DNA of 64,000 nt from Cupriavidus taiwanensis (GTDB lineage Bacteria; Pseudomonadota; Gammaproteobacteria; Burkholderiales; Burkholderiaceae): positions 1,030,033 through 1,094,032 of the forward strand of contig NZ_LT977071.1 of assembly GCF_900250075.1 (NCBI RefSeq). Direction: 5' to 3'. Below, piece after piece: positions 16,061-24,733 of this stretch (position 1 is its first letter; every line of letters starts with the position of its first letter). The notes below the pieces were generated by a model. It was not told the DNA's origin. It was given only the letters and a program-made list of their open reading frames with translations, and made no database searches. The position numbers were made by a program, and so were the translations under genes.

Positions 16061-17398
16061 CTACGACGCGTCAGGCTGCTGCGGCTCCGGCCACTTGCCC
16101 TTGCGCGGGAAGCGCATGTCGAACTCGGTAAACACGTGTTCCTCGGAGCGGCAGCTGATGCCGGCGCCCCAGCTGCCCAGCACCTTCTGGCAGAACGCCA
16201 GGCCGATGCCGGTGCCGCGGTGCGCGGGATAGGAGAAGAAGGGCTGGAACATCCGCGCCAGCACCTGCGGCGGCACACCGGTGGCGGTGTCGCGGAACAC
16301 CACGTGGACCGCGTCGGGCTCGACCTCGCAGCGGATATGGATGGTGCCCTTGCCGGCGCGCCGGATTGCTTCCAGCGCGTTCTTCAGCAGGTTGGTCGTG
16401 ACCAGGCCGAACAGCTGGGCGTTGCCCATCACGTAGGCGCGGCCGGGCAGGTCCACCGTGACCCGTTCCATGTCGCCCGGTTCGAACGGAAAGCGGCCGA
16501 CGGCGTCGCGGATCACCTCGCCCACTTCGAACAGTGCCTGCGTGGCGTTTTCCGGGTTCTTGGAGTTGGCCACCAGCAGTTCGATGCTGTTGCTGATATG
16601 GGCCAGGTCTGACTCCATCCGGGCCACGGCCTGCATCAGGCCGTCGCGCTGCGGCGTGTCCTGGTCCAACGCCGCCGGCAGCCGGGCCTTGAGGCCCCTG
16701 GCGGTCATGGCCAGGCTGGTCAGCGGCGTGCGCAGCTCGTGCGCGACGGTCGCCAGCGCGGCGGCCATGCCGCGCCGCTTCTGCTCGGCCAGCAGCTGGC
16801 GGTCCATCTTGATCACCACCAGCACCGCGATCACGAAGCCGATCACCGGCAACTGCAGCAGCACCGGCTCCCACGGGATGCCGCCCATGGAGTTGCCGGC
16901 CAGCACGAACAGCGCTATCGCGGCCGCCGCGCCCGAGAACAGGGCAATGGTGGCGAAGGCGGTGTTGAAGTGATACAGGATCACCACGGCGATGATCACC
17001 GATTCGGCCCACACCATCGAGCCGCCGTTCTCCAGGTAGAAAAAGATAAAGGCGAACGGCAGGCCTATCGTGATGGCAAAGAGCGCATAGGGCGGCAGCC
17101 AGCGCCGGCCCGAGAACGCCGAGGCGAACAGCAGCGGCACGAACAGCGCGGTGCAGGCCAGCCGCAGCCACAGGTTTTCATAGGGCTGCGGGAACACATA
17201 GGACCAGATCACGTAGTAAAGCGGGTGCCCCACCACGCCCAGCGCGCCCACCATCTGGATCCGCCGCAGGCGGATGACGCTTTCCTCGTCCAGCAGCGTG
17301 GCCCGCGCGGCGGTCTCGAACACGGCCTGCCATGCCTGGCGCGCCAGCCCGGCAAGGTTGGGGCGGCCGTCCTCGGCTTGCGCTACCTTTGCATCCAT
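16061..17398 (-). CDS. cqsS: CqsS/LqsS-like quorum-sensing sensor histidine kinase
   Basis: A 445-residue membrane kinase. Residues 48-200 hold six membrane segments that open with GHPLYYVIW and PQPYENLWLRL, the signature of alpha-hydroxyketone receptors (CqsS, LqsS; also PhcS). Then come an H-box AHELRTPLTS with phospho-His220, N-box NLLKNALEA, F-box FQPFFS and GTGIGLAF. Unlike Vibrio CqsS it has no C-terminal receiver, as in LqsS, so its signal must go to a separate partner. It starts 51 bases after the stop of the CqsA-like synthase gene on the same strand; the two form a synthase-receptor pair. AGGAG is 11 bases from ATG 17398. The specific ligand is not predictable. Confidence 0.85.
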   Translation of the reverse strand: MDAKVAQAEDGRPNLAGLARQAWQAVFETAARATLLDEESVIRLRRIQMVGALGVVGHPLYYVIWSYVFPQPYENLWLRLACTALFVPLLFASAFSGRRWLPPYALFAITIGLPFAFIFFYLENGGSMVWAESVIIAVVILYHFNTAFATIALFSGAAAAIALFVLAGNSMGGIPWEPVLLQLPVIGFVIAVLVVIKMDRQLLAEQKRRGMAAALATVAHELRTPLTSLAMTARGLKARLPAALDQDTPQRDGLMQAVARMESDLAHISNSIELLVANSKNPENATQALFEVGEVIRDAVGRFPFEPGDMERVTVDLPGRAYVMGNAQLFGLVTTNLLKNALEAIRRAGKGTIHIRCEVEPDAVHVVFRDTATGVPPQVLARMFQPFFSYPAHRGTGIGLAFCQKVLGSWGAGISCRSEEHVFTEFDMRFPRKGKWPEPQQPDAS

Positions 17399-17449
17399 CT
17401 CCAGGACTACTCCTCGCGGATTCCTGCGATCGGCCCGCTTGTGGGATTT

Positions 17450-18700
17450 TCAGGACTTGCGCCGTGCCCGGCGCGTCGAGGACCACTCTTCCAGCCGGAC
17501 TTCGTCGCGGATGCTGGCGAGCACACCGACCAGGCGGTCGATTTCGGTGGCGCCAAGTTTCGCATGCAGCGTAAGTCGCATCAATGCCCGGTTCTTCGGG
17601 GTGGCCGGCGCACAGAATACCGCGCCGAAGATGCCGCGCCGCTGCAGCGCGTCGCGCAGCACCTTCACCTGCGGCTCGGTGCCCGCCTCGAGCCCGATGA
17701 TCTGCTCGGATCCCTCGCTGATGTTGTAGCCCAGCGCGGCGATCGCGTTGCGGGTCTCGCGGGTGATCGCATGCAGGCGCGCGCGGCGCTCGTCCGCGCC
17801 GGCAATGAAGTCCGTCACCGCGTCGAACCACGCGATCTCGTGGCGCAGCAGCCCCGAGCTGAAGATCGCCGGCCGCGATTCCACCGCGTAGAAATCCTTG
17901 AAGGCAGTGGAGCAGGCCACGTAGCCGGCGCGCCCGGCAAAGGCCTTGGCCAGCGACGCGGTGCGAAAATGCACGCGCTCGGACAGCCCCAGCGCCGGCA
18001 CCAGCCCGCCGCCGCGCGGGCCATGCGTGCCCAGCGAGTGCGATTCGTCCACCACCAGCACGCAGCCGGACGCCTCGGCCAGTTCGACATAGTCCACCAG
18101 CGGCGCCACGCTGCCGGTGGTGCTGTAGACCGAATCCACCATGATCACGCCCGGGCCGAAGCGCTCCAGCTGGCGGCGTACATGATCGCAATCGTTATGG
18201 CGCACCGGCACCGCCTGCGCGCCCGCGGCGATGATGCCTTCCCACAGCGAGGCATGCCCGTTCATGTCGATATAGACCGGAATGCCGGGGCCGGCGATGC
18301 ACTGCACCAGGCCAACGTTGGCGGCCCAGCCGGACTGGGCGATCAGCCCGTCCTCGGCCTGCATCAGGTCCGCGATCTTGCGCTCGACCCGCCGCTGCGG
18401 CGTATCGCCGTGCATGAACACGGACGACATCAGCAGCTCCGGCGCGTCATCGACAAAGGCCCGCGCCTGCGCCTGCGCCAGCGAGGCTTCGCCCAGCAGG
18501 CACAGGTAGTCGTTGCTGCTCAGGTGCAGCGCGTCGGGTCCGGGCGTCAGCCCGTGCAGCAGGTGGTCCCCGCCCCAGAGCTTGCCCATGCGTTCCTCGA
18601 AATGCTGCGCCATGCGCGTGGTGATCCAGGGCGGCAGGGTCGGGGCCTTGCTGCGGGAGGCATGGTGGCGGGATTGCACAGGCGCGGCTTCGGAGAGCAT
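17450..18700 (-). CDS. cqsA: CqsA/LqsA-like alpha-hydroxyketone autoinducer synthase
   Basis: A 416-residue PLP enzyme of the alpha-oxoamine synthase fold. Visible are LHLSSNDYLCLLG (58-70), GDTPQRRVE (98-106), NGHASLWEG, VVDESHSLGTHG with Asp218 and His221, and the PLP Lys252 in TASLAKAFAGR. In CqsA/LqsA the enzyme joins an acyl-CoA with S-adenosylmethionine or an amino donor to give hydroxyketone signals; KBL/BioF homologues are the other option. The adjacent CqsS-like kinase decides for the quorum-sensing branch. ATG 18700 has AAGGA 6 bases upstream; the longer in-frame start at 18922 gives an unrelated low-complexity leader. Expression probably starts from the 474-base region upstream. 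Confidence 0.85.
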   Translation of the reverse strand: MLSEAAPVQSRHHASRSKAPTLPPWITTRMAQHFEERMGKLWGGDHLLHGLTPGPDALHLSSNDYLCLLGEASLAQAQARAFVDDAPELLMSSVFMHGDTPQRRVERKIADLMQAEDGLIAQSGWAANVGLVQCIAGPGIPVYIDMNGHASLWEGIIAAGAQAVPVRHNDCDHVRRQLERFGPGVIMVDSVYSTTGSVAPLVDYVELAEASGCVLVVDESHSLGTHGPRGGGLVPALGLSERVHFRTASLAKAFAGRAGYVACSTAFKDFYAVESRPAIFSSGLLRHEIAWFDAVTDFIAGADERRARLHAITRETRNAIAALGYNISEGSEQIIGLEAGTEPQVKVLRDALQRRGIFGAVFCAPATPKNRALMRLTLHAKLGATEIDRLVGVLASIRDEVRLEEWSSTRRARRKS

Positions 18701-19174
18701 CGGTCGTCCTTCAACAGATAAATATGAATCGGAGGGAAGCGGCAAGGCTTGCATGGCGTTTGCGCCAAAGCCAGCCGCCCATGCGTGGGGGGTGCCGGGC
18801 GCAATGTTCCCTGGTGGCGCGCCGGCTGCCGGCGTGCCATGGGACGCGTTTTCGTGTAGCGACCACTGTGCCAGTCTTAGCCAAGGATTGTGACGGGACT
18901 TCCACCAATCCAACGTCTGCATGCAGACTAGGTGGACGGGATAGAACGGTCACGCGGCAGCGCAAGGCGGGCCGGATTCAGCGGGGATTTTTCGCAACGA
19001 AATATGCTTTAGTGAGCACTTTCGCGGGCGCGATGCCGGGCGCTGGGCGGCCCGGGGCGCTGTTGTGGAGTGGATTGGCTTGCTGCTGCGCGGCCGTGGT
19101 GGCCGCGCGTCGGGCAGGGGGCGCGGCCGTGCACGCGCACAGGCCCGCCCCGCCGTAGTGCATAGATCCGGCAA
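18701..19174. other. Intergenic region upstream of the autoinducer synthase, 474 bases
   Basis: It lies between the stop of the acyl-CoA dehydrogenase gene (19175) and the synthase start (18700), both on the minus strand, and should hold the synthase promoter. Visible: an AT-rich patch around 18985-19025, and an 8-bp hairpin GCGCGGCC/GGCCGCGC at 19088-19108, about 66 bases past the dehydrogenase stop. No credible coding frame was found. Confidence 0.5.
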
Positions 19175-20353
19175 TCAGCCTGCGCCGGCACCCTCCAGCG
19201 CGGCGCCGCGCGCTTCCAGGGTGCGGCGGGCAATATTGAGCTGGTGGATCTGCGTGGTGCCTTCATACAGCCGGAACAGCCGCACATCGCGATAGAAGCG
19301 CTCGGCGACGGTGCGGGCCATATACCCGCTGCCGCCGAACACCTGCACCGCGCGGTCCGCCACGCGGCCGGCCATTTCGGAGGCGAACAGCTTGCACATC
19401 GACGCCTCCATGGTCACGTCCTCGCCGGCATCGCGCTTGCGCGCGGTCTCGAGCACCAGCGCGCGGGCGGCGTGCAGTTCGGTGTTGCTGTCGGCAATCA
19501 TCTGCTGCACCAGCTGGTAGTCGGCAATCGGCTTGCCGAACTGGCGGCGCTGCGCCGCGTAGCGGACCATCTCGTCGACCAGACGGATCGCCGGCCCCAC
19601 GCACAGGCCGGCCAGGTTGATGCGCTGCTTGTTCAGGGCCTTCATCGCGGTCTTGAAGCCCGCATTGGGTTTGCCGCCGACGATGGCGCTGGCCGGCACG
19701 CGGCAATCCTTTAGGTAGACGTCGCCCACGGGCGAACCGTGCTGGCCCATCTTGCGCTCCGGCTCGCCGGTGCTCAGGCCCGGCGTGCCGCGCTCGACCA
19801 GGAAGGCACTGATGCCGTGCGCGCCTGGCATCACGGGGTCGGTGCGGGCGAACACGGTGAACAGGTCGGCGATCGGCGCATTGGTGATAAAGCACTTGCT
19901 GCCGTTCAGCACGTAGTGGTCGCCGTCCTGCCTGGCGGTGGTCTGCAGCGCGGTGGCATCCGAACCAGCCTCCGGTTCGGTCAGCGCGAAGCAGCCGGTG
20001 ACCTTGCCCGACGCCAGCTGCGGCAGGTAGCGCTGGCGCTGCGCCTCGGTGCCGTCGGCCACCAGCGACTCCGAGGCAATGCCGGTGTTGCCGCCGAAAC
20101 GGGCGCGGAACACCGTGGCCGCCTGCGACACTTCGATGTTCACCTGCGCCAGCTCTTCGGTGGTCAGGCCGGCGCCGCCGTAGGCTTCCGGAATGCTGTG
20201 GCCGAACAGGCCGAGGCGGCGCATCTGCTCGACCACGGGCTCGGGGATGACATCGGTCTGGTCGATCTGCGCCTCGAGCGGGATGCAGGTTTCCAGCACG
20301 AAGCGGCGGAGTTCGGCAAGCAGCGCTTGCTGGCGGGCGGAGTCGCGGATCAT
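19175..20353 (-). CDS. Acyl-CoA dehydrogenase
   Basis: A 392-residue flavoenzyme starting MIRDSARQQALLAELRRFV. FALTEPEAGSDA and GSKCFITNAPIADLFTVFART are the FAD- and substrate-binding signatures; RQFGKPIADYQLVQQMIAD and the C-terminal LYEGTTQIHQLNIARR place the catalytic Glu region. It oxidises an acyl-CoA at the alpha-beta bond and passes electrons to ETF. It is the last gene of a minus-strand set (IclR regulator, Bug protein, dehydrogenase), with a CoA-transferase divergent from the regulator. Activation by the transferase followed by dehydrogenation of one imported acid is a sensible reading. The acid is unknown. Confidence 0.94.
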   Translation of the reverse strand: MIRDSARQQALLAELRRFVLETCIPLEAQIDQTDVIPEPVVEQMRRLGLFGHSIPEAYGGAGLTTEELAQVNIEVSQAATVFRARFGGNTGIASESLVADGTEAQRQRYLPQLASGKVTGCFALTEPEAGSDATALQTTARQDGDHYVLNGSKCFITNAPIADLFTVFARTDPVMPGAHGISAFLVERGTPGLSTGEPERKMGQHGSPVGDVYLKDCRVPASAIVGGKPNAGFKTAMKALNKQRINLAGLCVGPAIRLVDEMVRYAAQRRQFGKPIADYQLVQQMIADSNTELHAARALVLETARKRDAGEDVTMEASMCKLFASEMAGRVADRAVQVFGGSGYMARTVAERFYRDVRLFRLYEGTTQIHQLNIARRTLEARGAALEGAGAG

Positions 20354-20394
20354 GGAGGGTTTCCGGTGGCGGGTTGAGGGTGGTGGGGGCGCGG

Positions 20395-21405
20395 CTACTG
20401 TGCCGTGATGCCAGCGGTCTTCAGCACGCCGGTCCATTTTTTGGTTTCGGCATCGAGGAAGCGGTCGAACGCGGCCGCGGGTTGCGGGGCCAGGTCCATG
20501 CCGAGTTCGCCCAGGCGGCGCGCGGTGGCCGGGTCGGCGGTGGCGCGCGCGGCGGCCTCGGCCAGCTTGCGCACCACCGCGTCCGGCGTGCCCTGCGGCG
20601 CCACCAGCCCGAACCATGCGCCCACTTCATAGCCCGGCAACTGCGCCGCCTCGGCCACGGTCGGCACGTCCGGCAGCACCGCCGTGCGTTTGGCCGAGGT
20701 CACCGCCAGCGCGCGCAGCTTGCCGCTTTGCACCTGCTGGCGCGCAATGGCGGAGGTCAGCGCCATCATGGACACGCGCGCACCCAGCAGGTCGCTCAGC
20801 GCCTCGGGCTGGCCCTTGTAGGGCACGTGGGTCAGCTTGACGTGCGTCATCTGCGCAAGCAATTCCGCCGACAGGTGGTTGGAGGTGCCGATGCCCGCGC
20901 TGGCGTAGGTCAGCGTGCCCGGCTTCTTGCGTGCCGCGTCGAGCAGTTGCGGCAGCGTGCGCAGCGGCGACGAGGCCGGCACCACGATCACGTTGGGCAC
21001 CGCGCCGATGCCGGCCACGGCGCGGAAGTCCTTGCCGCCCTTGCCCTTGCCCTGGCCCTGGAAAGACGGATTGAGCAGCGGCCCGACCACGTAGCTGGGG
21101 CTGACCGCCAGCAGCGTATAGCCGTCGGCAGGTGCCCTGGCGACAAGGTCGGCGCCAATGGCGCCGCCGGCGCCGGTCTTGTTCTCGACGATCACTGGTT
21201 GCTGCAGCACCTTGGCCATGTTTTCGGCCGTGATGCGGGTGACCGAGTCGACCACGCCGCCCGCCGAGAACGGCACGATGATGCGCACCGGGCGGTCCGG
21301 GAAGCGCGCCGCGTCGTCGGCGGCGGCCAGCGTTGCCGCGGGTGTCAGCGCGGCGCCGGCCAGCATGCCGGCAGCGAGCCGGCGCCATGGGTAAAAGGCA
21401 TCCAT
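20395..21405 (-). CDS. Bug-family (TTT) periplasmic solute-binding protein
   Basis: A 336-residue protein. An N-terminal signal peptide (basic WRRLAAGMLAGAALTPAATLAAA) precedes FPDRPVRIIVPFSAGGVVD, the start of every Bug protein, then QQPVIVENKTGAGGAIGADLVA and LTHVPYKGQPEALSDLL. Bug proteins bind small carboxylates in the periplasm, some for tripartite tricarboxylate transporters. No TctA/TctB membrane genes lie nearby. It is 41 bases upstream of the acyl-CoA dehydrogenase gene and 141 bases downstream of the IclR gene. Confidence 0.95.
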   Translation of the reverse strand: MDAFYPWRRLAAGMLAGAALTPAATLAAADDAARFPDRPVRIIVPFSAGGVVDSVTRITAENMAKVLQQPVIVENKTGAGGAIGADLVARAPADGYTLLAVSPSYVVGPLLNPSFQGQGKGKGGKDFRAVAGIGAVPNVIVVPASSPLRTLPQLLDAARKKPGTLTYASAGIGTSNHLSAELLAQMTHVKLTHVPYKGQPEALSDLLGARVSMMALTSAIARQQVQSGKLRALAVTSAKRTAVLPDVPTVAEAAQLPGYEVGAWFGLVAPQGTPDAVVRKLAEAAARATADPATARRLGELGMDLAPQPAAAFDRFLDAETKKWTGVLKTAGITAQ

Positions 21406-21546
21406 CTTGTCTCCTTGGTTGCCTGCGCCCGGGACGTTGCCGGGCGCGAGGTCGGTCTGATGCAGGCCTCTGTCGGGCCGCTGGTCCTGGCCCTGCCGGC
21501 GACATTGCCGGCAGGCTGCGCCGTCGCGCCACTGTCCCGTAACGGG

Positions 21547-22392
21547 TCAGCGCGCGCAGCTCAGTTCGATCTGCCGCACCGCTTCGCGCAACCTTGGCGC
21601 CACCTCGCGCTCCAGCAGGTTGTCGCGGTTGCGCGATGCCGCGATGGTGCAGTTCAGCGCGAACGGATCCTGGTGCAGCGACTGGCGCAACGGCGCCGCG
21701 ATCGCATGGATCTCGGGCCGCCACTCGCCGCGGCTCAGGCAATAGCCGTGCGCGCGGAAGTGCTGCTGGTCCTCCGTCCACATCTGGCGCTCCTGGCTGA
21801 AGCGCTGCGGGTCTTCGACCCGCAGCCGGTTCAGCAGCGCCGTGCGCTCGTCCGCGCTGCACGCCAGCAGCACCGCGCGGCCGATCGCGCTGGCCAGCAG
21901 CGGGCGCGTGCTGCCGATGTCCGGCTGGTAGAAGTTGCCGGGATCCAGCCGGCAACTGTCGACGTAGACCACCGACAGGCGCTCGCGCATGCCCAGGTTC
22001 ACGGTGCAGCCGGTCTCGCGCGCGATGGCCTCCATGTAGGGCCGGGCCACCTGGCGGATCGCCAGCCCGGCCAGCATCGGGTAAGCCAGCGCCAGCACCC
22101 CGGCGCCGAGCCGGTACTTCTGGTTGCCGGGCACGCGGCTGAGAAAGCCCAGCAGCCCCAGCGTGTACGTCAGCCGCGACACCGTCGCCTTGGGCAGCCC
22201 GGTGCGCGCCACGATGTCCTGATTGCCCAGCACCGGGCTGGACGGCGTGAACGCGCGCAGCACCTCCAGCCCGCGCGCCAGGTTGGTGGCGAACTGGCGG
22301 TCGGTGGCGAGGGCATCCTCGCTGGCCAGGCCTGGCAGGGGCAGAGGTTCCGGGTGGCGGTCCATGCTGTGCGGTGGTTGCTTGGGTTCCAT
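21547..22392 (-). CDS. IclR-family transcriptional regulator
   Basis: A 281-residue protein. Residues about 30-95 form the winged helix-turn-helix (ARGLEVLRAFTP, IVARTGLPKATVSRLTYTLGLLGFL), and the remainder is the IclR effector domain (RPYMEAIARETGCTVNLGMRERLSVVYVD; SAIGRAVLLACS). ATG 22392 is taken as start; an in-frame ATG at 22365 is possible, and neither has a strong ribosome site. It is divergent from the CoA-transferase gene, with an IclR-type palindrome (22435-22451) between them, so it very likely controls both directions. The effector is probably the acid handled by the cluster. Confidence 0.92.
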   Translation of the reverse strand: MEPKQPPHSMDRHPEPLPLPGLASEDALATDRQFATNLARGLEVLRAFTPSSPVLGNQDIVARTGLPKATVSRLTYTLGLLGFLSRVPGNQKYRLGAGVLALAYPMLAGLAIRQVARPYMEAIARETGCTVNLGMRERLSVVYVDSCRLDPGNFYQPDIGSTRPLLASAIGRAVLLACSADERTALLNRLRVEDPQRFSQERQMWTEDQQHFRAHGYCLSRGEWRPEIHAIAAPLRQSLHQDPFALNCTIAASRNRDNLLEREVAPRLREAVRQIELSCAR

Positions 22393-22434
22393 GCTGGGAT
22401 CCGGAAAAGGGGGCGTCAACGTTGTAGCACGACC

Positions 22435-22451
22435 GTTCCGCACAGCGAAAC
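22435..22451. promoter_or_regulatory. IclR-type operator candidate GTTCCGCACAGCGAAAC
   Basis: A near-perfect inverted repeat (GTTCCGC, 3-base centre, GCGAAAC; one mismatch) in the 124-base region between the divergent IclR and CoA-transferase genes. It matches the TTCCGC-N3-GCGGAA pattern known for many IclR regulators. Confidence 0.6.
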
Positions 22452-22516
22452 CGTACTTGCGCCCCGGCCGGCCGCCTGCCACCTTGCAGCGGACAACCCT
22501 GCCGCCGGAGACCCCC

Positions 22517-23752
22517 ATGCCAGACCAGCACGCCCACCCTGTATCGCCCGCAGCAGCGGGCAACGGCCCGCTCGCCGGGTTGCGCATCCTCGACATGGCC
22601 ACCGTGGTGGCGGCGCCGTTCTCCGCCACACTGTGCGCCGACATGGGGGCCGAGGTGGTCAAGCTGGAACTACCCGACGGCAGCGATCCGCTGCGCGGAC
22701 TGGAGCCGGTCACCGAGGACCACGCGCTGTACTGGAAGGTGACCAACCGTGGCAAGCGCGGCATCTCGCTGGACGTGCGCACGCCGCGCGGCCGCGAGAT
22801 CTTCCTGCGCCTGCTGCCGCGCTTCGACGTATTGGTGGAGAACTTCCGCACCGGCACGCTGGCGCGGTGGGGGCTGGATCTCGCCGCGCTGCATGCGGCC
22901 AACCCCAGGCTGATCGTGCTGCGGCTGACCGGCTTCGGCCAGACCGGGCCCGATGCGACGCGACCGGGGTTTGCCCGCATCTTTGAAGCCAGGAGCGGCT
23001 TCACCAACCTGGCCGGCACGGCGCAGAGCGGACCGATGCATATGAACTACCCGGTAGGCGACATGATCGCCGGCCTGTTCGGCGCCTTCGCCATCGCCAC
23101 CGCGGTGGCGGAGCAGCGCGCCAATCCGGGCCAGCCCGGCCGCGAAATCGACCTGGCCGCCACCGAGGCGCTGTTCCGCCTGCTGGATCCGCTCGCCATC
23201 GAATACGAACAACTCGGCCATGTGCGCCAGCGCGCCGGCAACCGCACCACCTACGCCGCGCCGTCCAACATGTACCGCACGGCGGACGATACCTGGGTCA
23301 CCGTGGTGGCCTCGTCCGACGCCACCTTCCGCCGGCTGGCCGAGGCCATGGGCGCGCCGCATCTCGCCCAGTCACCGGAGTACGCCAACAATGCCGGTCG
23401 CGTGCGCCATATCGAAGCCCTCGACGGCTGCATTGCCGAGTGGTTCGCCGCGCAGCCCTACGCCGCCGCCGCGGCGCGGCTGGAACAATGCCAGGTGCCG
23501 TTCAGCAAGGTGTTCAGCATCGCCGATATCGTCGAAGACCCGCAGATGGTGGCGCGCCAGGCCATCGTCAGGCTGCCCGATGCGGATTTGGGCACGGTGC
23601 CGGCCCCTTGCGTGGTGCCGCGGTTTTCGGGCTATGCGCCGACTTCCCCGCGTACCGGGCCGGATGTGGGGGAACACAATGCGGAGGTTTACGGGGAGTT
23701 GGGTATTGGGGAGGAGGAGTTGGCGCGGTTGCGGGGGGAGGGGGTGGTTTGA
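22517..23752 (+). CDS. CaiB/BaiF CoA-transferase, catalytic Asp replaced by Glu
   Basis: A 411-residue family III CoA-transferase: GLRILDMATVVAAP, DMGAEVVKLELPDGSDP, NRGKRGISLDVRTPRG and VLVENFRTGTLARWG are all present. In the active-site block, GREIDLAATEALFRLLD has Glu where the classic enzymes have the thioester-forming Asp; Glu at this place is common in homologues tied to Bug proteins. It is divergent from the IclR gene and probably works with the acyl-CoA dehydrogenase across the regulator. ATG 22517 is preceded by GGAG; the frame is open far upstream but only over the regulator gene. Confidence 0.92.
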   Translation: MPDQHAHPVSPAAAGNGPLAGLRILDMATVVAAPFSATLCADMGAEVVKLELPDGSDPLRGLEPVTEDHALYWKVTNRGKRGISLDVRTPRGREIFLRLLPRFDVLVENFRTGTLARWGLDLAALHAANPRLIVLRLTGFGQTGPDATRPGFARIFEARSGFTNLAGTAQSGPMHMNYPVGDMIAGLFGAFAIATAVAEQRANPGQPGREIDLAATEALFRLLDPLAIEYEQLGHVRQRAGNRTTYAAPSNMYRTADDTWVTVVASSDATFRRLAEAMGAPHLAQSPEYANNAGRVRHIEALDGCIAEWFAAQPYAAAAARLEQCQVPFSKVFSIADIVEDPQMVARQAIVRLPDADLGTVPAPCVVPRFSGYAPTSPRTGPDVGEHNAEVYGELGIGEEELARLRGEGVV

Positions 23753-23785
23753 CGTTGGCGGCCTATTGCTATACCGGAACTGGGC

Positions 23786-23807
23786 AACAGCCTGCAGGGG
23801 GCTGTTT
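23786..23807 (+). terminator. Hairpin after CoA-transferase gene
   Basis: AACAGCC (23786-23792) and GGCTGTT (23800-23806) form a 7-bp stem with a 7-base loop, 34 bases after the stop at 23752, followed by only T and C. A weak intrinsic terminator candidate. Confidence 0.4.
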
Positions 23808-24051
23808 CGCCGCGATCATAGGAGCAGCCCGGCGCGCCGCCTCCCCAGAATATGGGATGGGCAACACCGTGCGGCCGTGCGATGGGTACGGGCGGCGGCG
23901 TTTACCCTGAACGGACCCGCCGGGCCGTCCGCGCGCGGGCGGGATATGTCAGAATCCGCCGTCGTGCCGGCGCAACTTGCCCAACCAGCGCACCGCGCGG
24001 CAACACAGAGGGGCAGGGGCTCGCATCGCGGCGTGGCTCGGGAATACAGGC

Positions 24052-24726
24052 ATGGCAAGCACAACAAGAGTCCTCATCGTCGAAGACGACCCCCTGGCGC
24101 TGCGCCGGCTGGTGCAGGCCGTCGACCTGCATGCGGCGGATGCCGTGGTGGCGGCCTGCGCCTCCACCGTGGCGGAGGCGCAGGCGTGGCTGGCGCAGCA
24201 CCAGCCCGACGTGCTGCTGTGCGACCTCGGCCTGCCCGACGGCAGCGGCATCGACGTGATCCGCAACGCGCGCGAGCGCTATCGCGCCTGCGACTGCATG
24301 GTCGTGACGGTGTTCGGCGACGACCAGCATGTGCTGGCCAGCATCGAGGCCGGCGCCATCGGCTACCTGCTCAAGGACGAAACCACCGACCGCATCGCCG
24401 CCTCGATCGGCGAACTGCGCGCGGGCGGCTCGCCGATGAGCCCGCTGATCGCGCGGCAGGTGGTGAACCGGCTGCGCGGCACGCCGCCGGAGGCGGCGGC
24501 GCGCGATGCCGCGGCCCCTGGCGCGGTAGTGCTGTCGGCGCGCGAGAACGAGATCCTGGACCTGATCTCGCGCGGCTATACCTACGCCGAGACCGCGCGC
24601 TACCTGGGGCTGAGCGTCCATACCGTGCAATCGCACATCAAGAACATCTACGGCAAGCTGGCGGTGCGCTCGCGCGGTGAGGCCGTGTTCGAGGCGGCCA
24701 AGCTCGGCCTGCTCAAGTCCCTGTAG
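24052..24726 (+). CDS. Two-component response regulator, NarL/FixJ family
   Basis: A 224-residue protein starting MASTTRVLIVEDD. The receiver domain (1-125) has the acidic pair EDD (11-13), phosphoacceptor Asp58 in LLCDLGLPDGSG and Lys108 in GYLLKDE. A LuxR-type helix-turn-helix (about 158-222) reads SARENEILDLISRGYTYAETARYLGLS, then VQSHIKNIYGKL. ATG 24052 is chosen because the receiver begins there; the frame is open 25 codons further back. The sensor kinase gene starts 7 bases after its stop, so the two are a cognate pair. Target genes are not evident. Confidence 0.93.
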   Translation: MASTTRVLIVEDDPLALRRLVQAVDLHAADAVVAACASTVAEAQAWLAQHQPDVLLCDLGLPDGSGIDVIRNARERYRACDCMVVTVFGDDQHVLASIEAGAIGYLLKDETTDRIAASIGELRAGGSPMSPLIARQVVNRLRGTPPEAAARDAAAPGAVVLSARENEILDLISRGYTYAETARYLGLSVHTVQSHIKNIYGKLAVRSRGEAVFEAAKLGLLKSL

Positions 24727-24733
24727 GCGCGCC

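Noticed and set aside
17450-18700. Housekeeping 2-amino-3-ketobutyrate CoA ligase or BioF
   Set aside because: The fold is shared, but the adjacent receptor kinase with CqsS-type membrane domain and the sequence style favour an autoinducer synthase.
16739-18721. Plus-strand open frame of about 660 codons over the quorum-sensing genes
   Set aside because: Opposite-strand shadow of two well-supported genes; no domain seen.
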